Of a DNA stretch of 36,753 nucleotides, positions 1 through 8,295 are shown one piece after another. The translations under genes were made by a program, and so were the position numbers. The notes under the pieces were generated by a model. The model made no database searches. It worked only from the letters and a program-made list of their open reading frames with translations, and was not told the DNA's origin. Source of the DNA: an uncultured Parabacteroides sp. (GTDB lineage: Bacteria; Bacteroidota; Bacteroidia; Bacteroidales; Tannerellaceae); assembly GCA_900547435.1 (NCBI GenBank), contig URGO01000011.1, forward strand, positions 1-36,753, read 5' to 3'. The number at the start of each line of letters is the position of its first letter. Positions within the stretch are counted from its first letter, which is position 1.

Positions 1-61
1 GCCGCGCGGCGTTCCCCGACCGATGAGTTTTTATCCTGTTTGCTAACGAATCGTTGCGTTT

Positions 62-1327
62 CTATTTGGATTCTTCACCGCGTTGCTTATCGACCAGAAT
101 CCCATCCATAATGACGACAGCATTATCTACCAACATACCCATCGCTACGATGAATGCCCCTAATGATATGCGTTGCAATGTCGTACCGCAAACTAATAGG
201 ATAGGAAATGAGATGGCTACGGTAAGGACAAGTCCGAATCCGATAATCAGTCCGCTACGGAATCCCATGGTGAAAATAAGTACCTGAATGACAATTGCAA
301 CCGACTCGACAAGATTCCACATGAAAGAAGAAATGGCTTCATCTACTTTGTCGGGCTGAAAAAAGATTTTTTCAGTCTGAAGTCCGGCAGGTATCTGTTT
401 CATGACTTCAGCCAGCCGGGAATCAACGGCTTTGCCTACATCGGGCACGATGGCTGATGATTCCATTGCCAGACAGATGGCCAGCGCTGGTTTGCCGTTC
501 ACGAAGAATCCATTTCGTTGCGGTTCCGCGAAGGTGCGTTCCACACGCGCGATATCTCCAATACGCATTGTTTTGCCGTCCAATGTCTGAATCATCAGAT
601 TGCGGATATCTTCTTCATCTTTGATGGCGGAATCGACATAGAGGGCTATTCGTTCTTCTCCGTTGGCATATCGTCCGGCATTTACGGTCTTGCCGGCTGC
701 TTGCAGAGCCGACATGATTTGAGTGGGAACAATTCCGTTTCGGGCAATCTGTTCTTTGGAAAGAATAATATTGACGACCTCGTCACGGTTTCCAATGATA
801 TTGATGCGCTTCACTCCTTTTACATTAAGCAATTCGCGACGGAGAAGTTTGGCATACTTGTACATTTCCGGATACTCGTACCCATCGGCAGTCAAGGCAT
901 AAAAAATACCATATACATCCATCATGTCATCGATTACAATCGGACTATAACATCCTTGAGGCAGACGCGAAGCGGCATCATTCACCTTACGGCGGAGCAG
1001 GTCGAAATGTTGTTCCAGTTCCTCGTTAAGTACCGTCATTTGGAACTCGACGGTAAACATGGCAGAACTGTTTTGACATTCGGTCCTTACTTTCTTTACG
1101 TTGGGAAGAGCCCGTAATTCGTCTTCTATCATTTGGGCGACTTTCAATTCTATCTCGTGCGCGCTGGCTCCCGGCCATGCAATCACGACTCTGGCTTGTT
1201 TAGCCGATACGGCAGGATCTTCCAGTTTAGGCATTTGCAAAAATGAAAGTATGCCGGCTATTAGGATAGCTGCCATGAACGACCAGAATAATATCGGCCT
1301 TCGCATGAAAAATTCGGTCATTTTCAT
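62..1327 (-). CDS. RND efflux pump inner-membrane subunit, N-terminal part only (prematurely stopped)
   Basis: Proton-driven multidrug exporter of the AcrB/HAE family, working with the adjacent membrane fusion protein. Visible are TM1 directly after an N-terminal EFFMRRPILFW stretch, the first periplasmic porter region, then TM2-TM4 ending in the proton-relay segment GMLVDNAVVIMDGI. The preserved Asp of VDNA corresponds to AcrB Asp407. A full protein is about 1,020-1,050 residues, but this frame ends in TAG after about 421, just after VDKQRG, where the family normally runs straight on. The 61 bases left before the window edge do not continue the family in this frame. It is either a broken gene or an assembly/edge artefact. 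The start is an ATG that shares one base with the upstream TGA (TGATG), implying translational coupling; an in-frame GTG lies one codon earlier. Confidence 0.85.
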   Translation of the reverse strand: MKMTEFFMRRPILFWSFMAAILIAGILSFLQMPKLEDPAVSAKQARVVIAWPGASAHEIELKVAQMIEDELRALPNVKKVRTECQNSSAMFTVEFQMTVLNEELEQHFDLLRRKVNDAASRLPQGCYSPIVIDDMMDVYGIFYALTADGYEYPEMYKYAKLLRRELLNVKGVKRINIIGNRDEVVNIILSKEQIARNGIVPTQIMSALQAAGKTVNAGRYANGEERIALYVDSAIKDEEDIRNLMIQTLDGKTMRIGDIARVERTFAEPQRNGFFVNGKPALAICLAMESSAIVPDVGKAVDSRLAEVMKQIPAGLQTEKIFFQPDKVDEAISSFMWNLVESVAIVIQVLIFTMGFRSGLIIGFGLVLTVAISFPILLVCGTTLQRISLGAFIVAMGMLVDNAVVIMDGILVDKQRGEESK

Positions 1328-2385
1328 CACAATAACTCTCCTATATTGGTTTTACTCGCTTTTTCTACAACGACTACCCGTTCTCCATCCTGAAGAACAT
1401 TCACTCCGGCCCGGACGATACGTTCCTTACCGGTTAGTCCTTCGATGACGATGGCACGTCCCTCTTCATCGGTTCCATTCAGTACAATAGGGCGCTTGGT
1501 TATGGTGGAGTCTCGTTCAAATACCCACACGCAGGGCTCGTTCGTGTCTTTGTCTCGGAAGATGGTGCATAGAGGCACGGCAATAGCGGATGCGGAGGTT
1601 GTATCTGTTACAATAATCCCGATTCCCACATTCATGCCGGCCGTAAGCGCGTCAGGCTGCTTTTCAAAAGTCAGGCGTAATTGATAAAGTTGATTCCCGT
1701 CGGCCTTTGGGGTGAGGCTCAATAGCTTCATCGGCAATTTTTTATCAAGACCTACTACTTGGCAATAATAACGGGCGAATTGATTCCGTAGCTTGTATTC
1801 GCTGACCGGGATATCTGCCAAGACCTCCATTGGAGATACATCTAATAATGTAAATAGGGCTGTTCCGGCATTGACCATCTCTGCCGGTGAAAAATTCACG
1901 CTTTGCACATAGCCGTTTGTGGGTGCATAGAGTTTTGTATAATCCAGTTTGTTTTTATTGACTTGCAATTGTACGCCCAATTGTTTCAGCCCGGACACGG
2001 CTTTTTCATAATCGTTGGTTGAAATGCTTTTTTGATTGAAGAGCTGCGACACGCGTTTCACCTCATCTTTGAGCTGGTCATATTGTATCAGCAAAGCTTC
2101 TACTCCCAATTGATAGTCTGTGTCATCCAGTTCGGCAAGCAGCTCTCCTTGGCGGACATAATCCCCTTCGCGGACATGGATGCGTTCGATTTGTCCGGCT
2201 GTTTTGAAACCAAGATTAATCGTATGGGCTTCCCGGACGATACCCGGATGATTGATCGTATAGGTAGATTCCAATACGATGGGGGCGGTTAATACGACAC
2301 TTCGTATTCCGGGATCTTCCTCCGATGACCTTCCGCAGGCGCAAAATACTCCGGCAAGGATAATGAATGTGATTGTTTTTTTCAT
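1327..2385 (-). CDS. RND efflux periplasmic adaptor (membrane fusion protein), lipoprotein
   Basis: HlyD/AcrA-type adaptor, 352 residues, linking the inner-membrane pump to an outer-membrane TolC-like channel. The N-terminus is a lipoprotein signal (MKKTITFIILAGVFCAC) with a Cys near residue 15-17. A split lipoyl-like domain is visible: GFKTAGQIERIHVREGD near residues 50-75 and the return strand YTKLYAPTNGYVQSV near 145-160, separated by a helical hairpin. A beta-barrel and membrane-proximal region follow. The gene overlaps the pump gene, so the two form one operon. No TolC-type gene is present in the window on this side. It faces the AraC regulator across about 175 bp, which is the likely control region. 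Confidence 0.9.
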   Translation of the reverse strand: MKKTITFIILAGVFCACGRSSEEDPGIRSVVLTAPIVLESTYTINHPGIVREAHTINLGFKTAGQIERIHVREGDYVRQGELLAELDDTDYQLGVEALLIQYDQLKDEVKRVSQLFNQKSISTNDYEKAVSGLKQLGVQLQVNKNKLDYTKLYAPTNGYVQSVNFSPAEMVNAGTALFTLLDVSPMEVLADIPVSEYKLRNQFARYYCQVVGLDKKLPMKLLSLTPKADGNQLYQLRLTFEKQPDALTAGMNVGIGIIVTDTTSASAIAVPLCTIFRDKDTNEPCVWVFERDSTITKRPIVLNGTDEEGRAIVIEGLTGKERIVRAGVNVLQDGERVVVVEKASKTNIGELL

Positions 2386-2560
2386 TTTTCTATTTTATTG
2401 TTTAATGATTGTTTTCTTCATATTGTTGCAAAGTTCCTGGTTTGTCTGAAAAAAGTGTCATCGAATAGGCGAATGTATTGTTCTAAAGGATTATAAGTTT
2501 TGAAAATATCGTCTATAATGATTAATTTTGTTATTCGAAAAGTCGAAATGAAAAGAATTT

Positions 2561-3469
2561 ATGAAACAACCTTATTGGAATTTGGATTTGATTCATTTGT
2601 CTGCGGAAAGCTCGGCCGTATATTTGGATAAGGAGTTTATCTTGATGGATAGTTTGGATGGGACAGTAGAGAACGAAAGTATGAGTTGGAAATTTACTAA
2701 TTATCCGGTCAAACTCTCTTTTACCATTGTCATTTTTTGTGTAGCCGGCCGGATGCGGATTCAACTGAATTTGCAGGATTTCGAGCTTGTTGCTAACGAT
2801 ATATTGATAGCCCAAGAAGGAACTATCGGGGTGTATCAAGGCATGGATGGCGATACACGGATTGCTGTGATAGCTTTTACGTCCGAATATTTTCAGGCTG
2901 CTTTTCAAGTTGAGGCGACCATGTCTTTGCAACGCCGGCTATACGCTTCGCCTCTTTGCCATTTAACCCCTGAAGCCATGAAAGAGTCTGTCACGCTCTA
3001 TCGCCTGATGAAAGCGAAAGTAGCAGAAACAAACAATCCATTTCGTAAGGGGGCATTGCTCGGATATATACAGGTGTTAACCTATAATGCCTATAACTAT
3101 CTGCTTGCGCCCGATCCTGAAGAAGATAAAATTAAAGGTAAAAGCAGTCGGCAGCAAGAACTTTACTTGCGATTCCTCAATGAAGTGCAAAATCATTATA
3201 CACAAGAACGCAGCATCACCTATTATGCCAACACTTTGTGCGTGACACCTAAATATCTCTCTCAGGTTGTTTATAAGGTAAGTGGTCGGTTTGCGGGCGA
3301 TTGGATTTCTGATTATGTTATTCTTGAGGCGAAAGCCATGCTTAAAAGCCGCAAATATACTATACAACAGATAGCAGATATGCTGAACTTTGCCAATCAG
3401 TCTTTCTTTGGAAAATATTTTAAGGACAAAGTGGGGTGCTCACCTTCCGAATATCAGAAACATAAATAA
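2561..3469 (+). CDS. AraC/XylS-family transcriptional regulator
   Basis: 302-residue regulator with an N-terminal cupin-like sensor region (about residues 20-150) and a C-terminal AraC double helix-turn-helix (about 200-300). The second HTH is well kept: TIQQIADMLNFANQSFFGKY, followed by the classic FKDKVGCSPSEYQ ending. It is divergent from the efflux pair, so it is a reasonable candidate regulator of that operon, though this is context only. Its ligand cannot be read from sequence. Confidence 0.9.
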   Translation: MKQPYWNLDLIHLSAESSAVYLDKEFILMDSLDGTVENESMSWKFTNYPVKLSFTIVIFCVAGRMRIQLNLQDFELVANDILIAQEGTIGVYQGMDGDTRIAVIAFTSEYFQAAFQVEATMSLQRRLYASPLCHLTPEAMKESVTLYRLMKAKVAETNNPFRKGALLGYIQVLTYNAYNYLLAPDPEEDKIKGKSSRQQELYLRFLNEVQNHYTQERSITYYANTLCVTPKYLSQVVYKVSGRFAGDWISDYVILEAKAMLKSRKYTIQQIADMLNFANQSFFGKYFKDKVGCSPSEYQKHK

Positions 3470-3478
3470 TCCGCTTTT

Positions 3479-3505
3479 CTTTGGAAGCAACTCAAATTTT
3501 GTGCC
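3479..3505. repeat. 27-nt dispersed repeat, copy 1
   Basis: Direct repeat of 8083-8109 with 25 of 27 bases identical (core CTCAAATTTTGTGCC). It starts 9 bp after the AraC stop codon. The pair brackets the 3.5-8.1 kb accessory block in the same orientation. Confidence 0.75.
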
Positions 3506-3544
3506 TTCTTTGTAAATCCATGATTATTACTCGAATATATTTGT

Positions 3545-3552
3545 TACCTTTG
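3545..3552 (+). promoter_or_regulatory. Bacteroidota -7 box (TACCTTTG) for the DUF4143 ATPase
   Basis: TACCTTTG matches TAnnTTTG exactly and lies 43 bp before the ATPase start. I do not see a TTTG or TTG -33 element at the usual 18-21 nt spacing, so the promoter may be weak or activator-dependent. Confidence 0.5.
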
Positions 3553-3595
3553 CATTGAGCAAAAATACTTAATCCACTGAGTAAAATGTAATTGC

Positions 3596-4780
3596 ATGTA
3601 TAAACGAGCGGAATATCAGATAATTACAGAGAGGATGAAAGAGCCACGGAAGTTCATCCAAGTGGTGATGGGTGCCCGTCAGATAGGCAAATCCACTGTG
3701 GTTAAGCAAGTGCTGCAGGACTTGGATATGCCTTATCAGTTCTTTTTAGCCGACAATGTTCCTGCCACGAACAGTGCTTGGATTTCCGATTGTTGGGCGG
3801 CTGTGCGCAGCTTGAAAGAAAGCCGAGGGTGGGAGAGTGTCATTCTTGTGATTGACGAAATACAGAAGATAGCCAACTGGAGCGAAGTGGTGAAGAAGGA
3901 GTGGGACGTTGATACGTTCCATGACCGCGACATCAAGGTCTTGCTTTTGGGGAGCAGTCGTGTGTTATTGGAAAAAGGCTTATCCGAATCCCTTGCCGGA
4001 CGGTTTGAGGAGATACGCATGAGCCATTGGAGTTATCGGGAGATGCAGGAATGGTTCGGCTTCTCTGTTGATCAATATTTGTTTTATGGAGGCTACCCCG
4101 GTGCGGCTACCTTGATTAGTGATGAAGACCGTTTCGGGCAATACATTCAGTCGGCCATCATTGAGGCAACCATTAATAAAGACATTCTGATGGACACACC
4201 GATAAGCAAACCTGCCTTGCTCCGTCAGACCTTTGAGTTGGGTGCAGCCTATTCGGGTGAGTTACTTTCATTGAACAAAATGTTAGGTTCGCTTCAAGAT
4301 GCCGGAAACACGGTGACCTTGGCAGGATATATCAACCTGTTGGATGAAAGCGGATTGCTTTGCGGACTCCAGAAGTTCAGTGTGGATATGGCTCGGAGAC
4401 GTGCCAGCATCCCCAAGTTGCAAGTATATAACAACGCACTGAAGATGGTGTATAGTCCGTTGACTTTTGAGCAGGCGATATTGAACCGTAAGTCATGGGG
4501 ACGCATCTTTGAGTCAGGTGTCGGTGCCTATCTGGTAAGCCAAGCCTTCGTGCATCGCTTTGAAGTGTTCTATTGGCGTGAGCGGGACGATGAAGTCGAT
4601 TTCGTTTTGCGCAGGAAAGGTTCGGTGGTCGCCATTGAGGTGAAAAGCAATGCAGAGAAGCGGACGGATGGATTGGATAAGTTCTGCAAGCTCTTCAATC
4701 CACAATCGGCTTTTATCGTGGGAGACGGAGGAATTAGTGCAGAGGATTTCCTTTTGATGGATTTGAGGAAGTTGTTTTGA
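3596..4780 (+). CDS. AAA-family ATPase with C-terminal DUF4143
   Basis: 394-residue protein of the AAA_14/DUF4143 type. The Walker A motif GARQIGKST is near residue 27-35, and Walker B VILVIDEIQ is near 84-92. The C-terminal DUF4143 region ends with FYWRERDDEVDFVLRR...VAIEVKSN. This has the spacing of a PD-(D/E)xK nuclease-like core (Asp, then Glu-x-Lys). These proteins are common and strain-variable in Bacteroidales; a biological role is not established for most members. It is a single-gene unit, followed by a bidirectional hairpin. Confidence 0.88.
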   Translation: MYKRAEYQIITERMKEPRKFIQVVMGARQIGKSTVVKQVLQDLDMPYQFFLADNVPATNSAWISDCWAAVRSLKESRGWESVILVIDEIQKIANWSEVVKKEWDVDTFHDRDIKVLLLGSSRVLLEKGLSESLAGRFEEIRMSHWSYREMQEWFGFSVDQYLFYGGYPGAATLISDEDRFGQYIQSAIIEATINKDILMDTPISKPALLRQTFELGAAYSGELLSLNKMLGSLQDAGNTVTLAGYINLLDESGLLCGLQKFSVDMARRRASIPKLQVYNNALKMVYSPLTFEQAILNRKSWGRIFESGVGAYLVSQAFVHRFEVFYWRERDDEVDFVLRRKGSVVAIEVKSNAEKRTDGLDKFCKLFNPQSAFIVGDGGISAEDFLLMDLRKLF

Positions 4781-4836
4781 GAGGATATGGATTATGTGAA
4801 AGATAGATTCTTCGGGAATCTACTGAAGACTAATGT

Positions 4837-4879
4837 TAGGGTCACTTCTTTCCGTTGTATAGGGTAGGAAGTGACCCTA
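4837..4879. terminator. Bidirectional hairpin between convergent genes
   Basis: A perfect 12-bp stem (TAGGGTCACTTC with its complement, arms 4837-4848 and 4868-4879) lies between the convergent ATPase and hydrolase genes. It includes the hydrolase stop codon. The T-run is weak on both sides, so it is a terminator-like hairpin rather than a textbook intrinsic terminator. Confidence 0.6.
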
Positions 4880-5467
4880 TTCTATAAGTCTTTCTACTAA
4901 CGGCACATAATACTCCCGTACTTCTTCTGTCGTAGGTGTATGTGCACCGGGAAAGTGATAAGCATGGGTATAGTGTTGTAGGAATAACGGTTCAAAATGT
5001 GCCAGATGGTCATTCTCCCCAAACAAGCCCCAGATACGGTCTCTCATTTCCGGTCGGCAATCGTCCCATTGATGGGCTTGTATGTCGGCAAACTCGTCTA
5101 TCAGCGGTTGGTCTATCACGAAATGTTGCCGCCCGTCCGCTCGTGGTGATTTGTATTCGCGCTCTCCGATGCGCTCAGTAAGAAAGCGGGCCATTTCAAA
5201 ATGGGGATTTCCCAACAGGGCAGGTATTCCTAAACGGGATGCCACTATCTGTCCCAAGAAAGAACCGTTGCTATTGCCCACCAATACATGGGGATGTTCA
5301 CGTTCGCAAAGACTTGTGATAGAAGCCAACGCTTCGCGAGGGTGAAGTGGAAGGTCGGGGGTGAGGACTTCCACCTTGCCTTCGAATGCCTGCCTTAACG
5401 CTTGGGCTGGTATGCAACTGCCCGAAGCGAAGAAACCGTGGAGGAAAAGGATTTTTGTCGTCATCAT
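4877..5467 (-). CDS. Small alpha/beta hydrolase, YqiA-like esterase
   Basis: 196-residue single-domain alpha/beta hydrolase. The N-terminal strand and oxyanion loop LFLHGFFASG is at residues 7-16. The nucleophile elbow reads GNSNGS (Ser in G-x-S-x-G) near 64-69, an acidic residue occurs in LFGENDHLA, and the catalytic His in PGAHTP is near the C-terminus. Size and the HGF...S layout match the UPF0227/YqiA esterase group. No signal peptide, so cytoplasmic. The substrate is unknown. Two adjacent ATG codons are possible starts; the upstream one is given. Confidence 0.82.
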   Translation of the reverse strand: MMTTKILFLHGFFASGSCIPAQALRQAFEGKVEVLTPDLPLHPREALASITSLCEREHPHVLVGNSNGSFLGQIVASRLGIPALLGNPHFEMARFLTERIGEREYKSPRADGRQHFVIDQPLIDEFADIQAHQWDDCRPEMRDRIWGLFGENDHLAHFEPLFLQHYTHAYHFPGAHTPTTEEVREYYVPLVERLIE

Positions 5468-5521
5468 TGCTCGTTTTGGAGATGTTTCAGTATCATTTGT
5501 TCATAAATGTAGTATCTTTTA

Positions 5522-6598
5522 TTACAAACCATTTGGAACAAGTCCAAGCCGATTAATGGATTCATTTACGAACTGCAAGGCTTCATGTATCTTTAGCACC
5601 TCTGTGTAATCCCAGAATTTCACTTCATCTTTTATGGGAAGTGATTCTATCTCTTTTTTAATTCGTTCAATTTGTTTCTGGTCTGTCACGGCGACAATGC
5701 CTTGAACAGCTTTGTTGTTTTTGGCTTTCATTAAATTTAATATCAAGCTATCGATAGAACCAGAAGTTTGAACTTCAAATACATAAATCACACGCCCCAT
5801 GTTCCCAATAGTAACTTCCCATATTGCATCAACTATTGCGCCTGCGGCAACTTTCTTTTCAACTTCAGCCCGGAAACCTAAGCAATGCCCAATTTCAGCC
5901 ACTTTGTCCCGGATGTCATTGTGGATGAAAGTCGCGTCTTTTTTGCTTGTAACAATAAGTTCTTCTCCTTTATCAGGAATGGTGCAGTCTGTAGAATCAT
6001 CTTGCAATTCATTCCAGATAAAAGAGTTTAATGCCAATAAATCACATATTTCATTATATCCGCATTCTTGGGACTTCGCAAGTAATTCTCGTCCGATGCT
6101 GGATAACTTTGCATACATTTTTCCGTCCAATCTTGCCTCATAGCGTGGGAGATTGTTAATGTTCAACGTTTTAAATCCGGTGTATGTCTTTTTATTCCAA
6201 AGTAGATATTGCGAGGGATAAGTTTTGCATAACAGCTCGCTCATAATAGCCGGACCAATGCCTTTAATTTTTGAACGGAAATCATTCCACCGTTTTTCAA
6301 TGTCTGCTTCCCCATAAATCAAATTGGCAAATTGTTTGCGGAGCAATTCAATCCCATTGGCTTCTATGATATTATCAATCTGATAGTGCTTATTGCCCCA
6401 CATAGCCATGGCCCATAGGGGTGAAAGATATTCGAACAAGTCATCTTCCGACAGGGAAAGAAGCCGTTCTTTGGTGAAAGCATGAGCTTTTTGCTGTGCT
6501 TCCATCCGTTCTTGTTTTGCTTCATTAGCTGCTGATGGATTTTTCGTCAGCCATTCTTTATAAGAAGCAAGGTATTTTATTAGTTTCTGTTCGTTCAT
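5522..6598 (-). CDS. Uncharacterised protein with HhH-like and PD-(D/E)xK-like motifs
   Basis: I do not recognise a named family. The protein is about 358 residues. Near residues 110-123, KIKGIGPAIMSELL resembles a helix-hairpin-helix DNA-backbone-binding motif. Near 257-277, an Asp in GAIVDAIWEV followed by VFEVQTSG gives the Asp...Glu-x-Gln pattern of a PD-(D/E)xK nuclease core with the Lys replaced by Gln, as in some active nucleases. A DNA-acting enzyme is a reasonable inference, not a demonstration. A GTG 27 bp upstream would add nine residues; the ATG at 6598 is preferred. It lies next to the Fic/XRE pair in a block that looks like strain-variable defence or addiction cargo. Confidence 0.7.
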   Translation of the reverse strand: MNEQKLIKYLASYKEWLTKNPSAANEAKQERMEAQQKAHAFTKERLLSLSEDDLFEYLSPLWAMAMWGNKHYQIDNIIEANGIELLRKQFANLIYGEADIEKRWNDFRSKIKGIGPAIMSELLCKTYPSQYLLWNKKTYTGFKTLNINNLPRYEARLDGKMYAKLSSIGRELLAKSQECGYNEICDLLALNSFIWNELQDDSTDCTIPDKGEELIVTSKKDATFIHNDIRDKVAEIGHCLGFRAEVEKKVAAGAIVDAIWEVTIGNMGRVIYVFEVQTSGSIDSLILNLMKAKNNKAVQGIVAVTDQKQIERIKKEIESLPIKDEVKFWDYTEVLKIHEALQFVNESINRLGLVPNGL

Positions 6599-6676
6599 TC
6601 TATTTATTGCGTTTATTATATTCACGATGAAAATTTAGCGGTTCAAATTATGAATTCCCCCATTTTCCCATGGCAA

Positions 6677-7573
6677 TCAATCATTTTGTTCATAATAATA
6701 AGAGTAGTCGATTCCCTTCATAAACATTTCTCGGTCATCAATCTTTGTGGTCAGCGCAGGTTTTACCAAAGCCTTAATGTGAGTACCGTCCATCACGCTT
6801 TCACGCATGGCTGCCAAATATTCGTTCTTATCTATCTGGCTCCAATCTACACATCGCTTGAGTGACCGCTTAAGCATCAAGTCAAGCCAAATGCGAGTTG
6901 CACGACCATTTCCTTCCATGAAAGGATGGGCTACATTCATCTCAATATATTTGTCCATAATCTCATCGAAAGTGGTTTCCGGCATGCGCTCAATGACTTG
7001 GAGCGTTTCGGGAAAATGCAAGCAGTTGGCAAAAGTAAATCCTCCTTTTGAAATGTTCTTTGTGCGTATCTGTCCTGCGAAATCGTACAATCCTCCAAAG
7101 ATATAGGCATGAATCTGTTGCAGACATTTCAAACTACCGGGTTCAAGAGTGCGCAATAGACCGCTTTCATATAATTGATAGGCCTTTTTCCTACTTTGGC
7201 CATCTAACGTATTGTCACTGTAGGTAAACCAATCAAGGAATTCGTTTGCTCTATTATTGGGATAATGTTTAGCCAGCAGAGCAACATTCTCACTATTCAG
7301 CACATCTGCGACACGCAACTTCCCGTCCGGTGCTTCAAATTTGAACCCGTGAGTGGTACTCACGAGTTGAATGTTCTCCTGCTTCAGCTTGCGTTTGAGC
7401 CACCGCCAGTAGTTCCCGGCTTTTGTATAATCCGGCTCGTTGTTGATAGCCCGGACTATATCGGTTGCTGAGAACCACCAACAGTTATTCTCATCATCCC
7501 ATACCGCCCGCACTTCCCGGTCATTAAAGAAGCGGATGGATTTTTTTGGTCGTCTTTTTATCTCTTCCATCAT
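6677..7573 (-). CDS. Bro-N domain fused to Fic AMP-transferase
   Basis: 298-residue two-domain protein. The N-terminal third (about 12-115) resembles the Bro-N/KilA-type domain of phage antirepressors (VWDDENNCWWFSATDIVRAI). The C-terminal part is a Fic domain with an intact active-site motif HPFMEGNGRATR at 216-227, matching HxFx(D/E)GNGRxxR, so it should be able to transfer AMP from ATP to a target hydroxyl. The C-terminal end SYYYEQ resembles the SxxxE inhibitory helix of class III Fic proteins, though the last position is Gln, not Gly/Asn. Its start overlaps the XRE gene by four bases (ATGA), indicating coupled expression. The target is unknown. Confidence 0.88.
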   Translation of the reverse strand: MMEEIKRRPKKSIRFFNDREVRAVWDDENNCWWFSATDIVRAINNEPDYTKAGNYWRWLKRKLKQENIQLVSTTHGFKFEAPDGKLRVADVLNSENVALLAKHYPNNRANEFLDWFTYSDNTLDGQSRKKAYQLYESGLLRTLEPGSLKCLQQIHAYIFGGLYDFAGQIRTKNISKGGFTFANCLHFPETLQVIERMPETTFDEIMDKYIEMNVAHPFMEGNGRATRIWLDLMLKRSLKRCVDWSQIDKNEYLAAMRESVMDGTHIKALVKPALTTKIDDREMFMKGIDYSYYYEQND

Positions 7574-7902
7574 CCCTCGTCTCCTTCGTCCGTAAAGTTC
7601 AACATTCCGCTAATTGGGTTTTCTGCTTTGTTTTTATCTTCCACATCTCCTTCTGGTGTAGCGACTGCGTCCTTTTTCTTCGGCAGGATGTCTTCACGCG
7701 TGGAGTGGAGCAAATCCTTTACATCCACTTCCAAGACCTTTGCGATTTCCAACAACGTTTCGAGGCTCGGTTGGGCCGTGTTTGTACACCATCTCGACAC
7801 CGTTTCCGGGTTTTTCCCAAACTGTTCAGCCAACCATTTGTTGGTCCGCTTCTTTTCCACCAGCACTACTTTGATTCGGTTGATATCTTTCGTTGTTTCC
7901 AT
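7570..7902 (-). CDS. XRE-family HTH regulator, partner of the Fic protein
   Basis: About 110 residues. The N-terminal half is a lambda-repressor-like HTH (NKWLAEQFGKNPETVSRWCT...PSLETLLEIAKVLEVDVKDLL). The C-terminal tail is acidic and low in complexity. The start is placed at 7902 because a -7 box lies immediately upstream; a longer frame reaching 7959 would begin before that promoter. The ATGA overlap with the Fic gene suggests an autoregulated pair, possibly of the toxin-antitoxin kind, but no experiment-independent sign shows that this protein neutralises Fic. Confidence 0.85.
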   Translation of the reverse strand: METTKDINRIKVVLVEKKRTNKWLAEQFGKNPETVSRWCTNTAQPSLETLLEIAKVLEVDVKDLLHSTREDILPKKKDAVATPEGDVEDKNKAENPISGMLNFTDEGDEG

Positions 7903-7926
7903 TTTACGGATTGTTATCGTTGCAGA

Positions 7927-7934
7927 CAAAGGTA
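7927..7934 (-). promoter_or_regulatory. Bacteroidota -7 box (TACCTTTG) for the XRE-Fic operon
   Basis: On the minus strand the sequence TACCTTTG is an exact TAnnTTTG element, 24 bp before the XRE start. No clear -33 element is seen at normal spacing. Confidence 0.55.
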
Positions 7935-8082
7935 GGGAATATTCTCGATAAATCGCCATACATAGACTGAATTTGTACTGTCATAGGGGACAGAGGATAT
8001 ATAAAATTGGATCTGTTTGAAACGGCCAATATTAGATTGGAAGTGTCATACAGAATCAACCAGAAAGAATGGAAGCCGACTC

Positions 8083-8109
8083 CTTTGGGAGCAGCTCAAA
8101 TTTTGTGCC
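8083..8109. repeat. 27-nt dispersed repeat, copy 2
   Basis: Second copy of the repeat at 3479-3505, same orientation, two mismatches. It directly precedes the 22-nt tandem array upstream of the recombinase. The rest of the gap 7935-8295 shows no gene. Confidence 0.75.
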
Positions 8110-8121
8110 GACCTTTTTCGT

Positions 8122-8191
8122 AAAAGCATACTACCTTTTCTGCAAAAGCATACTACCTTTTCCGGAAAAGCACGCACCCTTTTTGGAAAAG
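8122..8191. repeat. 22-nt tandem repeats upstream of the recombinase
   Basis: AAAAGCATACTACCTTTT recurs with AAAAG at 8122, 8144, 8166 and 8187 (periods 22, 22, 21). The first two units are nearly identical, the third is diverged and the fourth is partial. Each unit also has short self-complementary ends (AAAAG...CTTTT). With no spacers of unrelated sequence it is not a CRISPR array. It could be iteron-like binding sites or a relic of a mobile element. Confidence 0.8.
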
Positions 8192-8295
8192 GATTACCGT
8201 CAAGTTAGAAGTGCTGTTTTTGAACGCTTTTTTTTGTGCCGTTTTAGCAAGCGCATACGCATTGTATCATATTTATATACCTAAAATAGTATACA

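Noticed and set aside
7903..7959. Longer start of the XRE regulator at 7959
   Set aside because: It would begin upstream of the TACCTTTG -7 box; the ATG at 7902 fits the promoter and the HTH family.
8122..8191. CRISPR array
   Set aside because: Units are contiguous with no distinct spacers, there are only about 3.5 copies, and no cas genes are present.
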